DNA from: Halanaeroarchaeum sp. HSR-CO
GTDB taxonomy: Archaea; Halobacteriota; Halobacteria; Halobacteriales; Halobacteriaceae
Direction of reading: 5' to 3'
Length of the DNA stretch: 64,000 nt
NCBI RefSeq assembly: GCF_024972755.1
Contig: NZ_CP087724.1
Span: 1,364,001-1,428,000 of the forward strand
The translations under genes and the position numbers were made by a program. Below are positions 8,227 through 16,908 of this stretch, piece by piece. Under the pieces are notes generated by a model. It searched no databases. It saw nothing but the letters and a program-made list of their open reading frames with translations, and had not been told where the DNA came from. Position 1 is the first letter of the stretch, and each line of letters opens with the position of its first letter.

Positions 8227-8427
8227 ATGAGTGCAATCGGTCAAATCGACGATACGAACAGGGCGGAACTGGACGAACTCCCCGAGTTCGAACTTTGCTA
8301 CCTCTTCGATGACCAGGACGACCCAACCGAGGTAACAATATTCCAACCAGGAGTCGATGAACGAAGTGCGACCCGCTGGCTCACGATCGATACTACCCAC
8401 GCAATCGCGCTCGAAGAGATACGATAG
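8227..8427 (+). CDS. small acidic haloarchaeal protein (DUF7511-like)
   Basis: This 66-residue soluble protein carries ELCYLFDDQDDPTEVTIFQP and WLTIDTTHAIALEEIR. I recall this spacing (a short beta pair, Trp-Leu-[ST], a terminal Glu-Glu-x-Arg) from a widespread haloarchaeal small-protein family that I think is DUF7511. No catalytic residues are visible. It lies immediately upstream of the pilin-like gene in the same direction, about 50 bases apart. Confidence 0.6.
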   Translation: MSAIGQIDDTNRAELDELPEFELCYLFDDQDDPTEVTIFQPGVDERSATRWLTIDTTHAIALEEIR

Positions 8428-8474
8428 CCCGTATCTCCGGCAGTTTCTTGCCGATTCATCACCGAGTAGGTACC

Positions 8475-9950
8475 ATGAAAGGGCAGGGGACCCGGAGTCA
8501 GAGTGAGACCCTCGGTGTCGTCTTGCTGCTCGGCATCACGTTGCTGAGCGTCGGTGCCCTGGCCACCTTCGGGAGTGCAGCCATCGACGATACCCGGCAC
8601 TCCGTCGACGTCCAGAGTGCAGAACACGCCCTGAGTCAGCTCGATTCGAGGGTTTCGCTGGTCGCCCTGAGCGAGGCGGACCGACAATCAGTGGCTCTGG
8701 GTCGGGGCCGGCAAGGCACGTATACAGTTCACCCGGACGCGGGACAGATCACGGTTACACACCTGAATTACTCGAATAACGGGGACGAACATGTCCTCTA
8801 CAACGACAGTCTGGGGGAGGTACGGTACGATACCGGAGAGACGACACTTGCGTATCAAGGTGGGGGCGTATGGCGCTCGGCATCGAGTGGGGGGAGTTCG
8901 ATCGTCTCGACGCCCGAATTCCACTATCGGGGTATGACGTTGACACTCCCCATCGTACGTGTAGAAGGCGATGGGTCCGTCTCCGGATCGGCGCAGGCAA
9001 ACGTGTACTCCAACACGACGTCCGTCTCGATCTATCCAGACCACGACGAGCCTTATCCCGATACTAGCCGGAACTACACCAACCCGGTACACAACGGGAC
9101 GGTCCAGATAGCCGTCGAGAGCAACTACTACCGGGCCTGGGCGGAGTACTTCGCGTCGAGAACGGACGGTGAGGTGTCGATCGACGACGAGAACGAGACA
9201 GCCATCGTCGAACTGGTATCGACCGGCACTTATGGTGATTTCGAGATGCCGATGGATCGTCAGCCTATTGAATTACGGGCCGTGGGAGAGGGCCATCCGT
9301 TAGATGACTTTTCGGTCACGATTGCCCCTGACCAACCAGATAGTCAACAGTTCTCGGGGTTCATGTGGTCTCTTTGGGCTGAACAGGGTAACAAACAGTT
9401 CGAAATCTCTCTCGAATCGAACGATAAAACCTGTCCGGGAACAGTCGCCGCGACGGTTTATTATTCGGACGGGAGTGAGAAACACGTCTGGTATGATGAC
9501 GATGCGTACGATATCTATTGCACCGATGCGGATGGAGATGGAGACGAAGAACCAAGGATAACGGCGAATTTCACGAGCGAGGAGGAGATATCCTACGACA
9601 CGGGCACACCATCCCTCATAGTATTCAAAGACGCTGCCCTTGATGCCAACGAGACTGCGACGTTTGATCAACACGGCGATTCTATTTCGTGGGAGAGTGG
9701 AGATGGTGTGTCGTTTACATCGGGCGACACGACGACTATGGACAACGTTACTAACCACTACGTGGGTTTATTGGGCCAAAACGTCGACTTAGTGGTACGA
9801 GACGGTCACCACAATGCACAGGCTAACGGCAATAAGGCCGGGGCGATGAATCCGGAAACTTCCTATGGAAACGTGATGCTCAACGAGACCGGCCAGTACG
9901 TCACCTACCTCCACGTCTCCGAAAACAACGTTACTGTCGACATACGCTGA
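8475..9950 (+). CDS. large pilin-like secreted protein (DUF7289-like)
   Basis: This 491-residue protein begins with a class III signal-peptide region: a short polar stretch, then SQSETLGVVLLLGITLLSVG. That is the hydrophobic polymerisation helix typical of archaeal pilins after PibD cleavage. The rest is a beta-rich, Thr/Ser/Asn-rich ectodomain. Near residues 320-360 it has a Cys pair and an Asp-rich DADGDGDEEP loop that could bind calcium. Bases about 9240-9850 are noticeably poorer in GC than their surroundings. The start ATG at 8475 is preferred over 8448 because it places the charged residues just before the helix. It converges on the pil operon and may supply a pilus subunit. Confidence 0.75.
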   Translation: MKGQGTRSQSETLGVVLLLGITLLSVGALATFGSAAIDDTRHSVDVQSAEHALSQLDSRVSLVALSEADRQSVALGRGRQGTYTVHPDAGQITVTHLNYSNNGDEHVLYNDSLGEVRYDTGETTLAYQGGGVWRSASSGGSSIVSTPEFHYRGMTLTLPIVRVEGDGSVSGSAQANVYSNTTSVSIYPDHDEPYPDTSRNYTNPVHNGTVQIAVESNYYRAWAEYFASRTDGEVSIDDENETAIVELVSTGTYGDFEMPMDRQPIELRAVGEGHPLDDFSVTIAPDQPDSQQFSGFMWSLWAEQGNKQFEISLESNDKTCPGTVAATVYYSDGSEKHVWYDDDAYDIYCTDADGDGDEEPRITANFTSEEEISYDTGTPSLIVFKDAALDANETATFDQHGDSISWESGDGVSFTSGDTTTMDNVTNHYVGLLGQNVDLVVRDGHHNAQANGNKAGAMNPETSYGNVMLNETGQYVTYLHVSENNVTVDIR

Positions 9951-10664
9951 TCAGATGAGCGTGACGTCCACACGGACAACCTGGACGTAGACGTCGTCGG
10001 CCACTACAGTACAGGTGACCTCGTTCCCGGTGACCTCACAGGTGCCGTCGGATTCAGCCGAAAGATGATCGGCCCACGCGTCGGCCCGTGGGGACGCCAC
10101 AGTGATCGTTACGTTCGCCCCCTCGGCCGGCAAATGTACCACTGACCGATCGGCCACGACGGTTCGGACGAGCACCCGCCCAGACCCCGTGCGGCCGGAA
10201 TCCCGCGTTCGGGTCACTACCATCGGAACGACTGTCTTCTCGCCGAAAACGAAGGTGGGTTCGCTCCGCATGACGGCGCCGTCGGCGCCCTCCCGAAAGA
10301 CCGCCCCGTTCGCACTGACGATTTTGGACCCCTCGTCATCCCCGGCGAAGTAGATGGGGGTGAGTGTCGCTTCGTACGAACCCTCGTCCGCAACGGTGAC
10401 GTTGATAGCCACCGGGTCGCCAAAGTCCAGGGCTGCATCCTGCAATTTGATTTCGGTGCCCCGGGACTGCGCCGTTCCCCGCGTCAAATCGGCAATGTTG
10501 GCGTCGAGAACGTCGAAGGCTCGCTCGGCGTTCGACAGTTTCTCCGATTCCCGCACGTCGTTCAGTCCACCGACCCCCATCGTGTACACCAGGCCGACCA
10601 TACTGATGATAAGAGCAAAGATGAGGGCGTATCCGAGAACATCGCTGACGCCTCTACTTGTCAT
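9951..10664 (-). CDS. pilin-like protein, last gene of the pil operon
   Basis: This 237-residue protein has the archaeal pilin N-terminus RGVSDVLGYALIFALIISMVG directly after a four-residue leader, then a beta-rich ectodomain. The start at 10664 overlaps the end of the preceding gene by 11 bases, so coupling is likely. The longer open frame upstream is antisense noise. I would place it in the same broad haloarchaeal family as the 8475 gene (DUF7289-like). It contains a Cys pair near the C-terminus (CEVTGNEVTC). It is predicted to be processed by a prepilin peptidase and assembled by the PilB/PilC pair of this operon. Confidence 0.78.
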   Translation of the reverse strand: MTSRGVSDVLGYALIFALIISMVGLVYTMGVGGLNDVRESEKLSNAERAFDVLDANIADLTRGTAQSRGTEIKLQDAALDFGDPVAINVTVADEGSYEATLTPIYFAGDDEGSKIVSANGAVFREGADGAVMRSEPTFVFGEKTVVPMVVTRTRDSGRTGSGRVLVRTVVADRSVVHLPAEGANVTITVASPRADAWADHLSAESDGTCEVTGNEVTCTVVADDVYVQVVRVDVTLI

Positions 10665-11103
10665 CGGTGACCTCCAGTGGTCCGGAGTCGGTGGCGTGAA
10701 TAGTGAGGGGTCCACCGGGATGGCGTGACTCCTCGATTGGTGTCCCGTTGTGTATCGGCACGACGACTCGTTGGTCGGGATTGTCGAGAATGACGACGGC
10801 TTCCGCCGCATCCCCATCGGTGACGATGACGACCTCGTATGCCGACCCGGCGATTCGAGTCGGTAAGCTAGCGTCCACGGCGACGTGGCCGTCATCCGTC
10901 GAGCGAGCGAGTCGGTCAGCTGTTTCGAGGTTCGCGACGAGTCGCTCGCCGACGACGTTCAATTCGGCTCTTGCGGCCTGGTCTCGTTGCGAGTCGACGA
11001 GTGACCCGGCAGCGACGAGGACACCGGTCACGAGGAGCGTCGCGACGACGAGGTTCAACGAGTACCCCAGGACTGTCGAGACGCCACGGTCTACATCCGC
11101 CAT
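10654..11103 (-). CDS. minor pilin-like protein (DUF7266-like)
   Basis: This 149-residue protein begins with DRGVSTVLGYSLNLVVATLLVTG, the class III pilin signal and helix, then a short ectodomain with few hydrophobic stretches. It overlaps both neighbours by about 11-13 bases within a tightly packed minus-strand operon downstream of PilB and PilC. The family is known mainly from haloarchaeal pilus loci and is thought to be a minor subunit or an assembly primer, but that role is inferred. Confidence 0.78.
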   Translation of the reverse strand: MADVDRGVSTVLGYSLNLVVATLLVTGVLVAAGSLVDSQRDQAARAELNVVGERLVANLETADRLARSTDDGHVAVDASLPTRIAGSAYEVVIVTDGDAAEAVVILDNPDQRVVVPIHNGTPIEESRHPGGPLTIHATDSGPLEVTDDK

Positions 11104-11684
11104 ATCGTCACCTCCACGACGACTACGTTGTACAGATGCCCGTCGTAGGCATCGGGAGCGAAGTAATTTGCGTCCTCGAGCGTCGTGTCCGTGGGCGTTC
11201 CGTTCGCATCGAGTATTCGGTCGGTGTCGTAGAGAACGACGGTTCTGGAGGCTTTGACGGCCGTGTCACTGGGTTGGCCGTAGTGCACGAGCCGTCTGTC
11301 CTGTATCGTGCCGGACTCTGTCGCGAACGTAACGTCGACGTTGTAGGCGACACCAGCCGAACCGAAGGCCTGTGCAAGATCGTCCCCGAAGGCGGTCGGT
11401 GGTGCCTGACCGATGTAGTAGCCGTCGGCAGATGAATTGTGAAATCCACCATCGGACTCGTTCCAGTATCGCAACGTTGGCCCGATGTGTCCGTCTGCGG
11501 CCCCGGTCGCGAGGACTCCGGTAGCCGCACTTTCGTACTGTGTCTCGACGTGCTGACTCGCCGTACTCGCGGTAAGCGGGGTGACCGCGGTCACCTGCAG
11601 TGCGAAGGCGACACTCGTGATGATGAGGAGGGCGGCAGCGATTCCTTCGAGCGTGTGGCCTTGCCCACGGTCCTCGCTCACCAT
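11091..11684 (-). CDS. pilin-like protein (DUF7288-like)
   Basis: This 197-residue protein has the N-terminus EDRGQGHTLEGIAAALLIITSVAFALQVT: a polar leader ending in Gly, then a hydrophobic helix with a Glu near position +5 as in type IV pilins. The remaining 160 residues form a polar Tyr/Asn-rich ectodomain (YYIGQAPPTAFGDDLAQAF). It overlaps the gene before it by 7 bases and the gene after it by 13. It is cotranscribed with PilB/PilC. Confidence 0.78.
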   Translation of the reverse strand: MVSEDRGQGHTLEGIAAALLIITSVAFALQVTAVTPLTASTASQHVETQYESAATGVLATGAADGHIGPTLRYWNESDGGFHNSSADGYYIGQAPPTAFGDDLAQAFGSAGVAYNVDVTFATESGTIQDRRLVHYGQPSDTAVKASRTVVLYDTDRILDANGTPTDTTLEDANYFAPDAYDGHLYNVVVVEVTIWRM

Positions 11685-12097
11685 GTTCTCACCCGCAACT
11701 TCGCTTGTTCCCCGTCGTAGGAGACCACACGCCAGGCGGACGTGATCGATCGGCCGTTTGGGACGGGGTCGCCAGTCGTCCCGATCGTTTCGTTCTCCGT
11801 TTCGAGGGTGATGTTGTACGAGACGTCCGATCCAAGTGCTAACCGGCTCCGGACGGTATCGTCGCTCTCGTTGAAGAACGTCTCTACCGTCGATGTATCG
11901 AGGGCGTACGGCGACCCGTCGACCACGAGTTCGTCCGTCGCCAGGATCGTCGCGGCGCGGTTCGTCTCGACGGGCGCCGAACTGCGGTCGAGGGCGAACG
12001 GATCCAGTATCCCTGGGACCATCCCGATGACCATCGAGACGGTCAGAAGGAAGATCGTCGTGCCGATGAGGAAGTCCAGGGTAGTCTGTGCGCGCAT
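11678..12097 (-). CDS. pilin-like protein (DUF7287-like)
   Basis: This 139-residue protein starts with RAQTTLDFLIGTTIFLLTVSMVIG, a very short leader followed by the hydrophobic pilin helix, and then a polar ectodomain with several Asn-x-Ser/Thr sequons. The start at 12097 is two bases after the PilC stop, so it is translated with PilC. Most of the 457-codon open frame covering this stretch is antisense to nothing useful and was discarded; only its C-terminal part is the real protein. Confidence 0.78.
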   Translation of the reverse strand: MRAQTTLDFLIGTTIFLLTVSMVIGMVPGILDPFALDRSSAPVETNRAATILATDELVVDGSPYALDTSTVETFFNESDDTVRSRLALGSDVSYNITLETENETIGTTGDPVPNGRSITSAWRVVSYDGEQAKLRVRTW

Positions 12098-12099
12098 TG

Positions 12100-14118
12100 T
12101 TAGATGAACGCGAATACCGCCAGCGCGATGGTTGGGAGCACGATGGCGAACTTGACGCCGGAGAGAATCCTGGCGTCGCGGATGTACCCCGCGATGAACC
12201 CGGCGAGGATGCCCTGGATGGTCACGGCGTGGAAGAACAACATGGTGAGCAGTTGGATATCGATGGACCCTCCGAACGAGACGCCACCGGCTGCCGCCCC
12301 GCCCCCACCGCCGGTTTGCGTCGAGAGGCCCGCCATCACGTCGAGGAAGCTGACCTTCAGGATGGCCATCACGGCCAGCAGCGTCAGGTAGGTCATGATG
12401 ATGATGACGACCTGCATTCGGGTCCGTGACTTCCGTTCGCGGTCGATATCGTCCTGGTTTTCGGACGCCTGGGCGGCGGTCGTGAGGACGGCGGATATCT
12501 GACTCGACGCTTCCTGTGCCTTGCTCACGAGGTTCACCGTTCGAGAGAGCCGAGGGATGTGATACTTGTTGTTGAACTCGACGAGTGCCTCGTTGAGGCT
12601 CGTACCGTAGTTCACTTTGGCGTGGATCTGAGCGAACTCCTCGCCGAGTTTGCCTCTGGACGTGTCGGCCACGGTCCGCATCGCTTCGAGAAGGGTCAAT
12701 CCCGTGTCGTTCGCACTCGAGAGTTTCCTGAGGTTCTCGGACAGTTTGTCGATGACGAGGTGACGCGAGTAGACGTTCCATTCGTAGAAGATGGCAAGCG
12801 GGAGGCCGATAACGTAGAGCGGGAGGTAGGCGTAGAGGACGGTACTGTAGATGGGGTTGTCGACCATCCCCGCGAACGACGTCGGGGCGACACCTGCACG
12901 GAAGGCGGCGATGAGCAGGGCGAGAGTGGTCGGTACGGTCAACCCGAGGGTGAACAGCGGGGTGTCCTTGAAGAAGTGGTGCGGATTCCTGAGGAGTTGT
13001 GCCGTCTTGTACGTCCCCTCTCGATTCTTGATTCGCGAAAAGATGGACCATTCGCCGACGAAGTCTTCGACGATTCCCATGTCGAGCAGTCCCGGTTCCT
13101 TGTCACCTGGATTGCGTTCGTTCGCCAACCGTAGATAGCCGTCACCCGGTTCGTCCTGTTTGACCGTGGATACCAGAACGAGGAAACCGACGCCGACGCC
13201 CGGGATCAAGCCGTAAATGGTCGCGTACAGGATCATCTGATCCGCCTGTCCCAGCATGCTCATGATGACGATGACGATGATGAGCAACAGTGGAAACAGC
13301 GAGAGGGTCATATACATCTCGCCGAACAACTCGAGGGTTTCCAGGGTGGTCTCCTGCTCCTGTTTCGCGGTCCGCATGTGGCGGTTCTTCTTGTCTTCCA
13401 GGAAGTTCGTCATGTCCCCGCCGGAGTTGATGATCGAGAGCATGTCCGTGAGGAACTGGCTCAGTTCGTCACTCGGAGTCTCGAGTGCGCGATTACGGAT
13501 GGCGGTCCGGTAGTCCACGTCGAAGTACTTCGTCTCCTGGACGATAGAACGGAACTCGAGGGCGACCTCTCCATAAACGTCGTCCGCTTTCGCCATGGAT
13601 TCGAGAATTTCGAGTTGATTGAGCCCACCCGTGGAGAGCGCGAACATGAACGAGACGGCGTCGGGGAGGAGCATGTTTATCTCCCGCTTTCGACTCGAGG
13701 CCCGGGTGTAGGGAATCGCGACGAGACCACCGAATCCGATGGCGAATCCGATGGCTCCGAAGACGATGCCAGTGACCACGACGAGGGCCGGTATCTTCAG
13801 AAATTCGAGGGCTGCGAACAATGTCTCGTTGGGAACTGGGAGTCCGATGAGCGAACCGACGTGGACGATTCCCGTGGCGAAGAGGAGGTAGCCGAGCAGG
13901 GTTCCGATGATCCAGAGGACGAGTCCACTCACGGCCCCGTACCCGATGGCACGTGAGAGGAAGAGTTCGACCGTCTCGTTCATCCGCGCCTCCGCCAGTT
14001 TGCGATCCATATCCGAGACGAAATCGGTCTTGCCGGAGAAGGCCCATTCGTAGAGCGGGTAGAACAGGTCCGCGATCTGGTCTGTCCCCCGGTCGATGCT
14101 CTCCGCCGTCGAACTCAT
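12100..14118 (-). CDS. pilC: PilC/TadC-like pilus platform membrane protein
   Basis: This 672-residue integral membrane protein has two T2SSF-type domains. The first, around residues 100-350, has LPDAVSFMFALSTGGLNQLEILESMA. The second, around 430-640, has SANDTGLTLLEAMRTVADTSRGKLG. Several transmembrane helices flank each, including a Gly-rich C-terminal loop (TQTGGGGGAAAGG). It anchors the assembly ATPase in the membrane. The ATG at 14118 overlaps the PilB stop (ATGA), a classic coupled pair. Double-domain length is normal for haloarchaeal PilC. Confidence 0.92.
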   Translation of the reverse strand: MSSTAESIDRGTDQIADLFYPLYEWAFSGKTDFVSDMDRKLAEARMNETVELFLSRAIGYGAVSGLVLWIIGTLLGYLLFATGIVHVGSLIGLPVPNETLFAALEFLKIPALVVVTGIVFGAIGFAIGFGGLVAIPYTRASSRKREINMLLPDAVSFMFALSTGGLNQLEILESMAKADDVYGEVALEFRSIVQETKYFDVDYRTAIRNRALETPSDELSQFLTDMLSIINSGGDMTNFLEDKKNRHMRTAKQEQETTLETLELFGEMYMTLSLFPLLLIIVIVIMSMLGQADQMILYATIYGLIPGVGVGFLVLVSTVKQDEPGDGYLRLANERNPGDKEPGLLDMGIVEDFVGEWSIFSRIKNREGTYKTAQLLRNPHHFFKDTPLFTLGLTVPTTLALLIAAFRAGVAPTSFAGMVDNPIYSTVLYAYLPLYVIGLPLAIFYEWNVYSRHLVIDKLSENLRKLSSANDTGLTLLEAMRTVADTSRGKLGEEFAQIHAKVNYGTSLNEALVEFNNKYHIPRLSRTVNLVSKAQEASSQISAVLTTAAQASENQDDIDRERKSRTRMQVVIIIMTYLTLLAVMAILKVSFLDVMAGLSTQTGGGGGAAAGGVSFGGSIDIQLLTMLFFHAVTIQGILAGFIAGYIRDARILSGVKFAIVLPTIALAVFAFI

Positions 14119-16835
14119 CCGTCGAATTCCTCCGACCGAGAGACGTCGGGATCCGTCGTCGATTCCGAGGCCGGTGTCGATCCCGTATCCGCGTCGGAGA
14201 CGCTTTCGGAATCGATCCACTCCATGTCGTCCGAGGGCGCTGTCTCGGGCACCGCGTCGTGTTCCACGAAGATGTCGCCGTCGTCTTCGAACTCGAGTGC
14301 CTGACTGATGTCCGGTGCGTCCGAACCACGATAGGCATCGAAGATGGTCTCGTCTGCTTCCGCGAGGATCTCCTGGGCGTGAGAACGCGTCTCCTCGTCG
14401 GGGTCTGGTCGTGGAACCATCTCCTCCTTCTCGGCTTCGACGTCGATGAGGACACTCTCCATCTGTCGCAGGTCGTCGAGAGCCGACTCGAGTTCGCCGT
14501 TGGCAATGAGCGCGAGAATCGTCGAGGGGTCGTTGATGTACGCCTGAACCGTGGCGGCGACTTCGGCATAGGTGTTGAGGCCGTTCACGATGAGGTAGGC
14601 GAGTACGGCCTCTCGTTCCCGAATCTGCCTGTCGATTTCCTCGTCAGACCAGCCCCGGTCGAACTGTATCTCCTCGAGTGTCGACGATTCGGCAGTGTGG
14701 CGATAGGTGTCAGTCTCGGGCCGCCACTGGAAGACGTCGTTGACGTTGATTTCGTCGTTTTCCGGGTCGTACCGTCGTATCTCGGTCAATTCGCGACTGC
14801 GTCGAACCTTCTGGCCGCGGACGCGAGTCGAGGTCTGAATAGAGATGAGGTCGAGGGCGGTGAACAACGTCTTCGAGACGTTGATCGGATCGGTGGTGAA
14901 TCGCTTGATGACCTCGCTGACGTTGTCCGCGTGGAAGGTGGTATAGGTGGTGTGGCCGGTCGACATGACCTGAAAGAGGGTCCGGCCTTCCTCGCCCCTG
15001 ACCTCTCCCATGATGATGTAGTCCGGACGCTGTCGCAGGGCGGCCTCGAGCAGGTCGAACTCGTCGATATCACCCCTGTCGTCCTCGCCGAAGGAGGGTC
15101 GAGTCACCGATGCGATCCAGTTGCGCTGGGGCAACTCGACCTCCCGGGTGTCCTCGATGGAGACGATCTTGGCGTTCGATGGGACGAACAGTGAGACCGC
15201 ATTCAGACTCGTCGTCTTCCCGGACGCCGTCCCTCCGGCGAACATGAGCGACTTGTTGTTCTCGATGCATAGCCAGAGGAACGCCATCTCCCGGAGGGAG
15301 AACGTCTTCCAGTTGATGAGGTCGACCGGGGTGAACGGAATCTCCTTGAACTGGCGGATGGTGTAGTTCGTCCCGTGGTCGGAGACCTCCTTGCCGAGCG
15401 TGAGTTGTGCCCGAGAACCGTCCGGCAGTGTGGCGTCGACCTGTGGTTGCCGTTTACTGATGCCCTTGCCCGAGCGCTGAGCCAGCTTCACCACGAAGTC
15501 GTCCAGTTGCCGCTTTCCGTGTTCGACGTTCGTAATGAGTTGCTCGTAGTCCGTGTGGTAGACGAACACCGGACTGTTGTATCCGTCGACGGAGATGTCC
15601 TCGACGTTGATGTCGTGTTTGATCCCGTCGATTCGTTCGTAGCCAATGAAATTTCGCTTGAGGACGTAGAGGAGTTTCTCAACCTGGAACTGGGTGAGCG
15701 TGTCGGCATCCGCTTCGATGAGGGCTGGTTCGGGTCGGATCGACATCCCCTCTATCGGGCCTTCTTCTGCGGCGTTCACTGTTCGGTTGAGGCCCCGAGA
15801 TTCGAGGTACGAAACGGCGAGATTGCCGTATTCACCACCCGCGTCCTCGACGAGTTCGAGGAGACGCTCGACTGTTCCACGTTGCTCGGTCACCGGTCCG
15901 GAGTACAGGTCGTACCGTCGCAGGAGTTTTCGCGTTTCGCGCTCGATGACCGCTCGTCGGTCACCCTCATTTCCCTCGACGGCGACGTCGGTTTCGGCGT
16001 ATTTGATCGCCATTCGGAGTTTCTCGGTCAGGAACTCCTGTAGATCGATCTCTATCGGTGTGAGGTGTGGTTCGACGACGTAGTACTTCTTCTCGTTCTC
16101 CTTCTCGGAGTGGAAGATGACCACGAACGCGTACGGTTTGTTCACCCAGTACCGCTCGACCTCGCGGAAATGACGCTTTTTCTCCATCGAGACGGCCTTC
16201 TCGAGGGAGTAGCGGGAGACGATGGTTGACTCCCCGTCCACCGTACTGAAGAAGGCGTCCTCGTCGAGGTCAGAATTGACGTCGACCGTGCGCTCGTCGA
16301 TTACCTCGGCGAGTGCGTTCGCCCGTCTGTTCCCCGAAGAGAGTCGGTTCGGTAGCGCCTCGGGTTCGAACCCGAGGTGGTCCGACTTCTCGAATCGGAT
16401 GATCTCGTCTTCGTCGTCGCGTGGCCGTGAGCCGTCCGGTCTGTAGTAGTATTCTTGCTTGTAGTGTTCCCAGAGGTACGTGCCTTTGCGGACGGGGGTG
16501 GTAGACGGGTCCAGAAATTCGTCGAAGAACGTCTGCATCGATTGTCCGTCCGATGCACACTCTCGTACCCGTTCGAACGCCTCGTCCGGATGGAAGCCGA
16601 ATTCAGCCGTCGGATCGAACGGTATAGCGGTCCAGTCGACGACAAGGTTGTCGTCGTCTTCCCCGATAAAAGTCACTTCATTGACATCAATGTCATCTTC
16701 GTGGTCGACAAGGTAATCTGCCCAGGTATATTCGCCGAGCCGCGCCCCCGAATCGGTGTTCGTAGCGGTCGTCGAGTCGTTCCCTTCCCGACTCGTCTCC
16801 ACGTCCGCCCCCTCGGCGGCGTCGTCGATGGCCAT
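14115..16835 (-). CDS. pilB: PilB-type pilus assembly ATPase
   Basis: This is a 906-residue GspE/PilB/FlaI-family ATPase. The Walker A motif is GGTASGKTTSL near residue 538. Walker B with its acidic box is DYIIMGEVRGEEGRTLFQVMSTGHT near 600-625; the STGHTTYTTFHAD stretch carries the conserved His box. An acidic N-terminal extension of about 250 residues is typical of haloarchaeal PilB. The protein powers pilin insertion through PilC, encoded next with a 4-base overlap. An in-frame ATG nine codons upstream (16862) is possible; I chose 16835 because the next residues are the acidic ones usual here and GGCGGT precedes it. Confidence 0.9.
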   Translation of the reverse strand: MAIDDAAEGADVETSREGNDSTTATNTDSGARLGEYTWADYLVDHEDDIDVNEVTFIGEDDDNLVVDWTAIPFDPTAEFGFHPDEAFERVRECASDGQSMQTFFDEFLDPSTTPVRKGTYLWEHYKQEYYYRPDGSRPRDDEDEIIRFEKSDHLGFEPEALPNRLSSGNRRANALAEVIDERTVDVNSDLDEDAFFSTVDGESTIVSRYSLEKAVSMEKKRHFREVERYWVNKPYAFVVIFHSEKENEKKYYVVEPHLTPIEIDLQEFLTEKLRMAIKYAETDVAVEGNEGDRRAVIERETRKLLRRYDLYSGPVTEQRGTVERLLELVEDAGGEYGNLAVSYLESRGLNRTVNAAEEGPIEGMSIRPEPALIEADADTLTQFQVEKLLYVLKRNFIGYERIDGIKHDINVEDISVDGYNSPVFVYHTDYEQLITNVEHGKRQLDDFVVKLAQRSGKGISKRQPQVDATLPDGSRAQLTLGKEVSDHGTNYTIRQFKEIPFTPVDLINWKTFSLREMAFLWLCIENNKSLMFAGGTASGKTTSLNAVSLFVPSNAKIVSIEDTREVELPQRNWIASVTRPSFGEDDRGDIDEFDLLEAALRQRPDYIIMGEVRGEEGRTLFQVMSTGHTTYTTFHADNVSEVIKRFTTDPINVSKTLFTALDLISIQTSTRVRGQKVRRSRELTEIRRYDPENDEINVNDVFQWRPETDTYRHTAESSTLEEIQFDRGWSDEEIDRQIREREAVLAYLIVNGLNTYAEVAATVQAYINDPSTILALIANGELESALDDLRQMESVLIDVEAEKEEMVPRPDPDEETRSHAQEILAEADETIFDAYRGSDAPDISQALEFEDDGDIFVEHDAVPETAPSDDMEWIDSESVSDADTGSTPASESTTDPDVSRSEEFDG

Positions 16836-16908
16836 CGTACCGCCTTTGCGTGACCACTGCATTAAGACCTTGCGTCAATTCTCTGACACAAATGACAGTG
16901 GGCTGACG

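Noticed and set aside
12100-13051. A 457-codon frame (11678-13051) whose left part is a pilin-like protein and whose right part runs inside pilC.
   Set aside because: Only the portion downstream of the ATG at 12097 looks like a protein; the rest is basic noise antisense-like in composition.
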